This document shows, piece by piece, positions 44,537-52,660 of a stretch of DNA of 64,000 bases. The stretch comes from Alkalihalobacterium chitinilyticum (GTDB lineage: Bacteria > Bacillota > Bacilli > Bacillales > Bacillaceae_F). The position numbers and the translations under genes were made by a program. The notes beneath the pieces were generated by a model that saw only the letters and a program-made list of their open reading frames with translations, had not been told where the DNA came from and made no database searches. Where the stretch lies: NCBI RefSeq assembly GCF_029028005.1, contig NZ_JAOTPO010000003.1, positions 1-64,000 on the forward strand. Reading direction: 5' to 3'. The first letter of the stretch is position 1; each line of letters begins with the position of its first letter.

Positions 44537-44796
44537 ATGAAGGACATTTCCCTTATAGCTCTTCCCTAGTTTGTCCTTCATCACCTTTATGAAGGCCATT
44601 TCCCTTTTAACTCTACCTTCGTTTGTCCTTCATCACCTTTATGAAGGACATTTCCCTTTTAACTCTACCTTCGTTTGTCCTTCATCAGCTTCATGAAGGA
44701 CACTTCCCTTTTAGCTCTTCCTTCGTTTGTCCCTCATCACCTTCATGAAGGACACTTCCCCTCTAGCTCTTCCTTCGTTTGTCCTTCATCAGCTTC
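44537..44796. repeat. Five tandem 52-bp repeats, each with an inverted repeat
   Basis: Units start at 44537, 44589, 44641, 44693 and 44745 with exact 52-base period. Each begins ATGAAGGACA (unit 2 ATGAAGGCCA) and contains its complement TGTCCTTCAT across the join, so each unit can fold into a hairpin with 10-bp arms and a 23-base loop containing CTTCCTTCG or CTACCTTCG. The 44837-side end is a degenerate part-unit. The array lies in the gap between the DUF169 gene and the lipoprotein gene. No spacers separate units, so it is not a CRISPR array. Confidence 0.9.
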
Positions 44797-44833
44797 GTTG
44801 ATGATCTTTCAACTATTAACTTATACCATGCCC

Positions 44834-45640
44834 CTAGTCCCCGCTGCGATCATCAAACATATCATTTAATCGTTCATATGTGGCTGGATATTGATTTTCA
44901 TACCGTAAGAACGATGGAACGGGGTAACGAACACCGCCTCGGTGGGTGCCTTCTAACCCTTCCATAAAAGACAATACACCGGAATAAGGAAAAGAAAAAG
45001 CCATTTCATGGTCATGGGTTTGACCAAACACTCGGTCACCATAGCACGGTAAAATAACTTGCGGCTTATCGGTTTGCATCGTTCGAATGATAATATCTGC
45101 GCAATCAGCACGCGCTGAAAAATGCGAAGTGATTTCCCCGCCTGTTGTATATAACGATGCTGCAACCATACGCATGACCTGAGCAGAATTACCGTAAGTA
45201 ACCACAATTTGCGGTTCAAACGTTGCCCGGTTTAATGGCGCAATCACTATTGTACCTGCTTCAGCTTTTGAAAACTTCGGCACCGCTTTTTCAGTTTCTG
45301 CGCCTATTTCACAAGTCTTCGCATACATTCCATGAGCAAGATTCCCATCAGAATAAAAATCTACTTCATCCTCATAAGCGAAAGCTACTTTTGCGATAGG
45401 ACAGGACTGGTCCTCACTCCCCATAGCCAATGACCAGCCGTATCTTCTTGACATTGTAATGGCTTGACAAATACTAAACCTCGACCCTAAATCCCTTAAT
45501 GGACGCTTTACTTTCTCGGGCAGTACTTCGCCTTCTTTCATGACCCTTATCCCTATAGGAAACGTATCAGGTCTTACAAATTTTTCAATCGCTTTCCCTA
45601 ATAAACCTACCGTTCCACTGTGATTTACTGCATTCTCCAT
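44834..45640 (-). CDS. DUF169 family protein
   Basis: A 268-residue protein of the DUF169 (COG2043) family, seen in FPIGIRVMKEGEVLPEKVKR, the cysteines of FSICQAITMSRR and DQSCPIAKVAF, and CYGDRVFGQTHDHEMAF. Function is unknown in the family; the conserved cysteines suggest a metal or redox centre. It is upstream of the repeat array on the minus strand and downstream of the germination operon by about 65 bases. Confidence 0.8.
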   Translation of the reverse strand: MENAVNHSGTVGLLGKAIEKFVRPDTFPIGIRVMKEGEVLPEKVKRPLRDLGSRFSICQAITMSRRYGWSLAMGSEDQSCPIAKVAFAYEDEVDFYSDGNLAHGMYAKTCEIGAETEKAVPKFSKAEAGTIVIAPLNRATFEPQIVVTYGNSAQVMRMVAASLYTTGGEITSHFSARADCADIIIRTMQTDKPQVILPCYGDRVFGQTHDHEMAFSFPYSGVLSFMEGLEGTHRGGVRYPVPSFLRYENQYPATYERLNDMFDDRSGD

Positions 45641-45704
45641 CTAACTCTCCCCCTCAACTATAATAGTTAGATTATTCTGCAAACAACAGTGAAAACCCTT
45701 TCTT

Positions 45705-46874
45705 TTAGCGAATATCCTTTATATCAACACTTGGATTTTTCTTTACGCCTGTATGCTCAATCGTTAAATGAATACTTATATCGTGTAAAGAAGTTTCTGT
45801 GAGTATTGGATCGCCATTCTTCTTTAGCCTTTGCCAGGCAGGAAAGTTTTTACGGAACAACTCATGCTCTAAGTTACAAAAATCAACCCCCTCATCCACC
45901 CCTAATAAATATAAGTTCTTTATTTCATCCGTAATAGTTTCCTTCGTTTTCTTCTCAATTTCTTGTAGCTTCATCGTCTCATTGACGTTACGATTAACGA
46001 AATACCCTGTTACATCAAGTTGGATATTGAATTTAGGGGTGTTTTCAATAAATAAAACTTCGACATTAGCGGACGGGTATTCAAATACAACATGGTATTC
46101 GACATCCTCATTATCCCCTTGGACTGCTACGTCTGCTCGAACTGTCTCAGGTGTTAACCACCTGAGGCCATTAAGTTGTTCCGTTTCATAGAACCCTTTA
46201 AATTCATCATTCTTAATGAAATAAGCCCCATTAAGTAGAATCTTCGGATCTGTTACTTGATCTTTTTCCCACATAGTATGATCTATGGCAACTGAAGCAA
46301 CGTGGGTCGTTTCTGCTGGTTCGAATATTTCTCTCGCCAACCTTTGTAATTTAATCGGACGAATAACAGAGCTTTGCTCATATATTCTTTTCGGTGCATG
46401 TAATATTGTATCTAAAGTCGTTTGTCCAAAAAAACCAGGTGTTGACAGAACTTTTTCAACCGACTCGTTCGTACCAAAAACCCATGGGGTTAAACGAAAT
46501 TCATAATATCTCGTTAAAGAATCAAATATGTTATCAAACCCTTTCTCAATAGCTGTCTCACTTAATAAAATCGTTGTGACATGAGCCCATATAATTCTTT
46601 CTTGTGCAGTTTTGTATACTACAAAGAAAGAATCTTCAAATGTATCAGCTACCGCTTCTGAGACCCACACACTCCCTTCTGATGTTTGCCCTTCAGTCCT
46701 CGCAATGCCTTCAAAAGAAACTAATTGGATATAACTATGGTATTTTCCATCCTTGTAATCTACGCCAATAGCTGTTGCATAGCTCAAATGCTGAATTTCT
46801 TTAACATCTTTACATCCAGAAATGCACACGACACACAAACAAATAATGACCAGAATCTTGTAATTTTGCTTCAT
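45705..46874 (-). CDS. Ger(x)C family spore germination lipoprotein
   Basis: A 389-residue GerC-type subunit of a germinant receptor, with lipoprotein signal (IICLCVVCISGCKDVKEI) and the family start HLSYATAIGVDYKDG, then the GerC C-terminal domain (VDEGVDFCNLEHELFRKNFPAWQRL). It would be anchored on the outer face of the inner spore membrane. Start at the ATG at 46874, whose ATGA overlaps the stop codon of the GerA gene, so translation is coupled. It is last in a B-A-C operon. Confidence 0.9.
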   Translation of the reverse strand: MKQNYKILVIICLCVVCISGCKDVKEIQHLSYATAIGVDYKDGKYHSYIQLVSFEGIARTEGQTSEGSVWVSEAVADTFEDSFFVVYKTAQERIIWAHVTTILLSETAIEKGFDNIFDSLTRYYEFRLTPWVFGTNESVEKVLSTPGFFGQTTLDTILHAPKRIYEQSSVIRPIKLQRLAREIFEPAETTHVASVAIDHTMWEKDQVTDPKILLNGAYFIKNDEFKGFYETEQLNGLRWLTPETVRADVAVQGDNEDVEYHVVFEYPSANVEVLFIENTPKFNIQLDVTGYFVNRNVNETMKLQEIEKKTKETITDEIKNLYLLGVDEGVDFCNLEHELFRKNFPAWQRLKKNGDPILTETSLHDISIHLTIEHTGVKKNPSVDIKDIR

Positions 46875-48343
46875 TCCGACTTTCTCCACTTCCTTAACAT
46901 CGATGCTGTCCACTTACTTCTTTTAAATGGATTGATGACTAATGCAGAAAGGAATTCTTTAAAATCTAAAGAAGTAATTGGCTCAAGATAAGCCACCTTA
47001 AATGACTCAAGTCGGCACAGGTAGATAAGAATGCTAAACATCGTTACAAAAAAACCATACACCCCTAATAGCGCAGAAAAAAGCAATGAATATATTCTTA
47101 AAATCGTCACTGTACCAGTTAATGATTGATTGACAAGCGTATAAGTCGCTACAGCTGTAAGGGCGATGACCACAATAAGTGCCGGTGATGCTAATCCTGC
47201 ACGTATTGCAGCATCTCCAATAATAAGCCCCCCAACTATAGAGATGGTTTGTCCCAGTGCTCTTGGCATTCGAACCCCCGCTTCTCTAAGTAATTCGAAC
47301 AACCCTAGGATAAAGAATGCCTCAACTGCTGCTGGGAATGGTAAGCCATCTCTTGCAACAACAACCGTAGCTAATAACGGGAACGGAAGTTGATCAAGGT
47401 TCACAGAAGAGATTGCAATCCAAAAACCTGGTAGAAAAATAGCAATATTTACTCCAATAATTCTTAAAAGCCGTTGAAAAATGACATAAAAATATGGATA
47501 ATGTACGTCCTCTGGTGATTTTATTAGTTCAAAGAAATTAATGGGTCCGATTAGTACTACAGGAGAACCGTCAACTACAATGATAAATCGTCCGCGAAGT
47601 AAACACTCGATTACAAAATCTGGCCTTAAAATATGGTCAAATAATGGAAATAAAGAAAAAGTACGATCAGATAGCCATTGTTCTAATTGGCCACTACTGA
47701 CAACAGACTCTATTTCAAATGTTTCTAATCTTTTTCTCACAGACTTTATTAGAGCTTTATTTGTCTTGTTTTCCAAATAAAGCAAAGCTACTTTTGTTTG
47801 CGAAAGTGAACCTATTGTAAAGATTTCATTATATAAATACTTTGTCTTCATACGTTTTCGAAGTAGTGATATGTTAACAAACAGTTCTTCAGTGAAAGCA
47901 TCTTTCGGTCCTTTTATCGAAACTTCTGTAGAAGATTCGGCAGGAACCCTTTGAGGAATTTTTGATATATCTACACCATAAAAGAAATGATCATTGACTT
48001 TATAAAATACTAGAAATCCCGAAAAGACTTTTTCAAACAGTTTGGAAAACGATACAATACGTTCAATTGGTGGAAACTCAACAGAGTTATGTTGTTCGTC
48101 AGGTGATGTATTTGTATGTTTTATTTGATTCACTACAACTTGATAGTAATCATTAAGTTGGGTTGCATCAACCATTCCCTCACAATAAAAAGCCGTAATT
48201 TCTGAGTCTGGTTCACTAGGTATAAATTGTATTTCTCCATAACTACTAAGTATTTTCTTCAATATTTGTTGATTGAGCTTTCCTTTTTGAAGTTCATCTT
48301 CAGGTTTGTGTTTTCGAGACACACGGCTCCAATTTAACTTCAT
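46871..48343 (-). CDS. GerA family spore germination protein
   Basis: A 490-residue GerA-type subunit: a cytoplasmic N-terminal domain (about 1-285), then five membrane helices with the family signature FPAAVEAFFILGLFELLREA, then GGLIIGDAAIRAGLASP. It forms the receptor's ion-channel/ligand part together with the B subunit in the inner spore membrane. It overlaps the upstream GerB gene by four bases (ATGA). Confidence 0.92.
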   Translation of the reverse strand: MKLNWSRVSRKHKPEDELQKGKLNQQILKKILSSYGEIQFIPSEPDSEITAFYCEGMVDATQLNDYYQVVVNQIKHTNTSPDEQHNSVEFPPIERIVSFSKLFEKVFSGFLVFYKVNDHFFYGVDISKIPQRVPAESSTEVSIKGPKDAFTEELFVNISLLRKRMKTKYLYNEIFTIGSLSQTKVALLYLENKTNKALIKSVRKRLETFEIESVVSSGQLEQWLSDRTFSLFPLFDHILRPDFVIECLLRGRFIIVVDGSPVVLIGPINFFELIKSPEDVHYPYFYVIFQRLLRIIGVNIAIFLPGFWIAISSVNLDQLPFPLLATVVVARDGLPFPAAVEAFFILGLFELLREAGVRMPRALGQTISIVGGLIIGDAAIRAGLASPALIVVIALTAVATYTLVNQSLTGTVTILRIYSLLFSALLGVYGFFVTMFSILIYLCRLESFKVAYLEPITSLDFKEFLSALVINPFKRSKWTASMLRKWRKSE

Positions 48344-49422
48344 ACGCTCTCACCCACGTTTTTCCTTTGTGGCAAATAACTAAACACAACGAGGACTAAG
48401 GTTAGAGTAACTCCAAATGTAAGTGCCACTGGATAAAAGTAGTTTCTAAGTACTGTGGTCATCCAAATATCACTTGTAGGATAAATTGAAAACATAGCGA
48501 GTAAAATACTATACAAAATGAGAGTAGTCCTTTGTTTGAAGGTCGATAAATTATCAAATAAGTCATAAATTAAGAATAAAAATAATGCAATTCGTAACGT
48601 TGCCCCACTAAGTAATTGAAAAATCGCTAAAAAATCTAAATGAGAGAAATATTCCCCAAGCATTACAAGTCTCCATTGTTCAAAAGCAGGAAAACGTATT
48701 AAAGCCGCTACATTCGGACCAAATGCTGAAATCGAGCCAAATGCTGGTCCTAGAACTAATCCCATTAGTATAGTAATTAATATAAAAATAGATAGAAAAT
48801 TAAATGATTTTTTCACATGATGTTGCAAGAGAAGAAGAATGAGTATATCAACACTACCTCCTAAAACAATCACTATCCCTTCTAAAATTGGTCCTATTCC
48901 GTGTGTAAATAATGGAAAAAGGTATGCATAATCTTTTTCGGGCAATGTAGCAACCGCAACAAAATGCCCTAGTAACCAAACAAACGGTAAAAGAACGGTT
49001 GACATATAGACGATCGTCTTAAGGTTATAGAATGCCGCTCCAATACATAACAAGAGAAAAGTGAAGACTAATATCCAAGTAGGTGTAAGCGGAAGAAAAT
49101 AAATATGTACTTTTTTTATGAAATCCTCAAAAGTTATTATTCCTGATACCGCTATGTAAATAAAAAGCAATAAAGTTATGACACCGGAAGTAAAGCTATT
49201 TGTTCGATACTTTAACCAACTGGATAATTTTTCTTTGCCATTCTTTTTTATGATTAGATGTATCAGCCAACCCCAGAAAATTAAAATGAAATAAGCAATA
49301 ATAACGCAAACCCAAGCATCACGTTTGGCAGTTTTTAATAAATGCGGGAGTAAAAGAACATGATTAGATATACCTAGAGTTAAAATAAGAACAAACATTA
49401 ATTGCAGACGAGAAAACTTCAT
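48340..49422 (-). CDS. GerB family germinant receptor permease
   Basis: A 360-residue GerB-type (amino-acid-permease-like) subunit with ten predicted helices, which usually sets germinant specificity. The start is taken as the ATG at 49422, where homology begins (FSRLQLMFVLILTLGISNHV); the GGGTGA ribosome binding site is weak. As first gene of the operon it departs from the gerA-gerB-gerC order typical of gerA. Sporulation-stage (sigma-G) control is expected for the family, but no convincing -35/-10 was identified by eye. Confidence 0.88.
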   Translation of the reverse strand: MKFSRLQLMFVLILTLGISNHVLLLPHLLKTAKRDAWVCVIIAYFILIFWGWLIHLIIKKNGKEKLSSWLKYRTNSFTSGVITLLLFIYIAVSGIITFEDFIKKVHIYFLPLTPTWILVFTFLLLCIGAAFYNLKTIVYMSTVLLPFVWLLGHFVAVATLPEKDYAYLFPLFTHGIGPILEGIVIVLGGSVDILILLLLQHHVKKSFNFLSIFILITILMGLVLGPAFGSISAFGPNVAALIRFPAFEQWRLVMLGEYFSHLDFLAIFQLLSGATLRIALFLFLIYDLFDNLSTFKQRTTLILYSILLAMFSIYPTSDIWMTTVLRNYFYPVALTFGVTLTLVLVVFSYLPQRKNVGESV

Positions 49423-49700
49423 AACTTGTTCACCCAATTCAAGGAAGTTATGGTTATTTTCTCTTTGATGATGTAAGCTATACACTTTTAATTAAAAATT
49501 TTATATTAAAATCTTTTACTTACACCGATCATAAGCCAGTAAACTGCTATACTTTCTTCATCATTAATCTCCTTCAATCTCTCCCTTTCATCCCAATAAA
49601 TACTTAAATTTTAAACAAATAAAACAAGCCCTATAGGAAAAATTATTACTATTCAAAAAGAAAATCATTGTTTGGTTTGATGAAAGGATGATCATAAAAG

Positions 49701-49937
49701 ATGAATATTAACGAGTTACAAGATGGAGACTCTGTCTATGTAATCTACCGAAATCCTCATACACAAAATGTGGCCACAGTTCAAGAAGCAACAGTTACAA
49801 CTAATCCTGAAAATCCACATGAATTATCTCTTTTTATGTACGATACATACTATCCTCTAACAGATGAATATGCGATGTATCAAACCTCTGAAGAAGCTGA
49901 ACAAATGTATGAATATTATTTTGGCCCAACCATGTAA
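49701..49937 (+). CDS. splA: SplA, regulator of spore photoproduct lyase
   Basis: A 78-residue acidic protein matching SplA in size and sequence (LQDGDSVYVIYRNPHTQNVA; PLTDEYAMYQTSEEAE), the small TRAP-like modulator that limits SplB expression in B. subtilis. It lies 28 bases upstream of splB in the same direction, the standard splAB order. A ribosome binding site (AAAGGATGA) precedes the ATG. Confidence 0.88.
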   Translation: MNINELQDGDSVYVIYRNPHTQNVATVQEATVTTNPENPHELSLFMYDTYYPLTDEYAMYQTSEEAEQMYEYYFGPTM

Positions 49938-49965
49938 TAAATACGGCCAATGAAGGATGTGACTT

Positions 49966-50994
49966 ATGATCAAACCATTCGTGCCACAACTCGTCTATAT
50001 TGAACCGCAAGCACTCGAATATGAACTCGGCAGAGAACTTAAAGAGAAATTTGAGAAAATGGGGCTTGAAATTAGAGAAACGACGTCACATAACCAAGTT
50101 CGCAATATCCCTGGTGATAATGACTTTCAAAAATACCGTACAGCCAAGTCTACTTTAGTTGTCGGGGTGAGACGGACGTTAAAGTTTGATACGTCCAAAC
50201 CTTCAGCTGAATATGCTATTCCGTTTGCAACAGGCTGTATGGGACACTGTCATTATTGCTATTTGCAAACGACGATGGGCAGTAAACCGTATATACGAAC
50301 GTATGTAAATACTGATGAAATTCTAGAAGCTGCTCAAAAATATATGGATGAACGTGCTCCTGAGATCACTCGATTTGAAGCATCTTGTACATCTGATATT
50401 GTAGGAATTGATCACCTTACTCATTCATTAAAGCGAGCGATCGAATTTTTTGGAAAATCTGATTTTGGTAAGCTGCGTTTCGTTACAAAGTTTCACCATG
50501 TTGACCATTTACTTGATGCTGAACATAATGGCCGTACTCGCTTTCGCTTTAGCGTAAACGCTGATTTTATTATAAAAAATTTCGAACCGGGAACGTCTCC
50601 GTTACAACAACGTATTGAAGCCGCCGCTAAAGTGGCTCATGCAGGTTATCCGTTGGGTTTTATTGTCGCGCCTATCTATCTTCATGAAGGATGGCAAGAA
50701 GGATACAAAAAAATGTTTGTGACCTTAAATGAAACGTTACCAGCAGAAGCAAAAAAAGATGTGACCTTTGAGTTAATCCAACATCGCTTTACGAAGCCTG
50801 CGAAACGTGTTATCGAAAAAAATTATCCAATGACGAAATTAGAATTGGATGAAGAAAAACGAAAATACAAATGGGGAAAGTACGGGATTGGGAAGTATGT
50901 TTATCAAACAGATGAACAGGAAGAAATAAAAGAGACGCTTTACAGCTATATTCATGAATATTTCCCTGATGCAAAAATCGAGTATTTTACTTAG
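49966..50994 (+). CDS. splB: Spore photoproduct lyase
   Basis: A 342-residue radical-SAM enzyme that splits 5-thyminyl-5,6-dihydrothymine photoproducts during germination. The cluster-binding CX3CX2C is CMGHCHYC (residues 90-97 region), and the hydrogen-relay cysteine lies in FEASCTSDIVGID. Length and motifs match B. subtilis SplB. It is second in the splAB operon with a strong terminator after it. Confidence 0.95.
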   Translation: MIKPFVPQLVYIEPQALEYELGRELKEKFEKMGLEIRETTSHNQVRNIPGDNDFQKYRTAKSTLVVGVRRTLKFDTSKPSAEYAIPFATGCMGHCHYCYLQTTMGSKPYIRTYVNTDEILEAAQKYMDERAPEITRFEASCTSDIVGIDHLTHSLKRAIEFFGKSDFGKLRFVTKFHHVDHLLDAEHNGRTRFRFSVNADFIIKNFEPGTSPLQQRIEAAAKVAHAGYPLGFIVAPIYLHEGWQEGYKKMFVTLNETLPAEAKKDVTFELIQHRFTKPAKRVIEKNYPMTKLELDEEKRKYKWGKYGIGKYVYQTDEQEEIKETLYSYIHEYFPDAKIEYFT

Positions 50995-51068
50995 AATTGT
51001 AATATAACAGAAAAACAATTAACACATTAAAAAGAAGAATAATATAACAACATTAGCCTTCTAAATAC

Positions 51069-51099
51069 AAAAAAGCCGTCTGGATTAGACGGCTTTTTT
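51069..51099 (+). terminator. Terminator of splAB
   Basis: AAAAAAGCCGTCT / AGACGGCTTTTTT hairpin with a short 5-base loop. Confidence 0.9.
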
Positions 51100-51147
51100 G
51101 TTGAGGTAAGTATGTGATTTATGGTAAATGGAAATTGAAAACAATAA

Positions 51148-51249
51148 TTAGTTTCTTGCGTAGTAATCGTTGATCATATCAAGGATTGTTTGCTCTTCCT
51201 GTACTTCTTCAAATTGGCCTTTATTCTTATTCTCAGTTGACATTCTCAT
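51148..51249 (-). CDS. 33-residue acidic small protein, unknown
   Basis: A short ORF behind AAGGAG (9 bases before ATG). The product begins MRMSTENKNKGQFEEVQEEQ and ends TILDMINDYYARN, predicted helical and hydrophilic. A second ATG two codons in is also possible. It lies about 130 bases downstream of the odhB terminator region, on the same strand. No family is recognised. Confidence 0.5.
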   Translation of the reverse strand: MRMSTENKNKGQFEEVQEEQTILDMINDYYARN

Positions 51250-51380
51250 TAAAAACAACTCCTTGTTTGAATTTTTTATTTATTCCTTCTTCTTGTTTTC
51301 TATTATATTACCCTGTTATATAATAGTCAACTAGTTTTTAAAAATTGTTATATTACATTTTGTCCCTTTTTTATAACATC

Positions 51381-51422
51381 AAAAAACAACCTCCATGGCT
51401 TGATCACATGGAGGTTGTTTTT
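51381..51422 (-). terminator. Terminator of odhAB
   Basis: AAAAAACAACCTCCATG pairs with CATGGAGGTTGTTTTT around a 9-base loop. Confidence 0.9.
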
Positions 51423-51425
51423 CAC

Positions 51426-52658
51426 TCAACTTTGCAGCATTAATTTTTCAGGGGTCTCTAATAGTTCTTTAACTTTCACAAGAAAACTGACAGCTTCTTT
51501 TCCGTCTATAATGCGATGATCATAAGAAAGAGCAATATACATCATCGGCCGATTCTCCATTTGCTCTTTGTCTACAGCGACAGGTCTCCATTGTATTTTA
51601 TGCATACCTAATATTCCAACTTGAGGTGTATTAAGTATCGGTGTAGATAGTAAAGATCCGAAAATCCCGCCATTTGTAATCGTAAATGTACCACCTTGCA
51701 AATCTTGTATTTTTAAGCTTTGGTTTCTAGCTGCTTCTGCAAGTCTTGCAATCTCCTTTTCTAGTTCACCAAAATCCCGTTGATCTGCATTTCGGACAAC
51801 AGGAACGACTAATCCTTCATCAGTAGAAACAGCCACACCAATATCAAAGAAGTTTTTCTTAATGATATCTGTTCCTTCAATTTCTGCGTTTAGCAAAGGG
51901 AACTTTTTCAATGCGGCAATAATGGCTTTTGTAAAGAATGACATAAACCCTAATTTAATTCCGTACTCTTCTTGAAATTCTTCTTTATGTCGATTTCTCA
52001 TCTCCATTACAGCTGTCATGTCGACTTCATTAAACGTCGTTAACATGGCTGCAGATTGTTGAGCTTCAACGAGACGTTTCGCGATTGTCTGCCGTCTTCT
52101 AGACATTGGTATTCTCTCGATATTTTCCTTATTTTCTTTTACGACAGATGGATTTTCTTGATATGGTTGTTTTTTTTCTTCGCTTGAACTTTTATCATAG
52201 AGCTCAATGTCTGATTTCCTTAAACGGCCTAAAGGATCTTTTGCAGGAACCTCCTCTAAGTTGATTCCTTTTTCCCGAGCTAATTTTCTTGCTGCAGGAG
52301 AAGCAATCGGGTCCTTACGTTTATCTTTTTCCCCTTCTTTATGTTTAGAGTCTTTGTTATCTTTAGTATGTTCCCGGTCCTCTGTAGAACTAGTGTCATC
52401 ATTGGTGCTGTTCTGATCTTCGTTTTTACCTTCTTTTACGATAGCAAGCGTTTCGCCTACTGAAACTGTATCTCCTTCTTCCTTGCTATGCTCTTCTATA
52501 ACACCCGATACTTCACTAGTAATCTCTACATTTACTTTATCTGTCTCTAACTCAACGACATATTCTCCTTTATCAACAAATTCTCCAGGCTGTTTTAACC
52601 ATTTAATTATGGTTCCTTCGGTTATTGATTCAGCTAGTTCAGGTACTTTTATCTCCAC
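51426..52658 (-). CDS. odhB: 2-oxoglutarate dehydrogenase E2, dihydrolipoyl succinyltransferase
   Basis: A 410-residue E2 subunit. The lipoyl domain (1-80) has ETDKVNVEI with the lipoylated Lys; then comes a charged linker, a peripheral subunit-binding domain ([18 protein letters not shown]) and a catalytic domain ending in [13 protein letters not shown], with active-site His and Asp. It transfers succinyl groups to CoA in the citric acid cycle. The start is a GTG at 52658, two bases after the odhA stop codon, with AAAGGAG lying in the end of odhA, so translation is coupled. Confidence 0.95.
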   Translation of the reverse strand: MEIKVPELAESITEGTIIKWLKQPGEFVDKGEYVVELETDKVNVEITSEVSGVIEEHSKEEGDTVSVGETLAIVKEGKNEDQNSTNDDTSSTEDREHTKDNKDSKHKEGEKDKRKDPIASPAARKLAREKGINLEEVPAKDPLGRLRKSDIELYDKSSSEEKKQPYQENPSVVKENKENIERIPMSRRRQTIAKRLVEAQQSAAMLTTFNEVDMTAVMEMRNRHKEEFQEEYGIKLGFMSFFTKAIIAALKKFPLLNAEIEGTDIIKKNFFDIGVAVSTDEGLVVPVVRNADQRDFGELEKEIARLAEAARNQSLKIQDLQGGTFTITNGGIFGSLLSTPILNTPQVGILGMHKIQWRPVAVDKEQMENRPMMYIALSYDHRIIDGKEAVSFLVKVKELLETPEKLMLQS

Positions 52659-52660
52659 CT

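Noticed and set aside
44537-44796. The tandem array considered as a CRISPR
   Set aside because: The whole 52-base unit repeats without unique spacers and there are no cas genes nearby.
44675-44967. Two overlapping short ORFs across the repeat array
   Set aside because: Their codons are simply the translated repeat units, and they run into the antisense of the DUF169 gene; no ribosome binding site.
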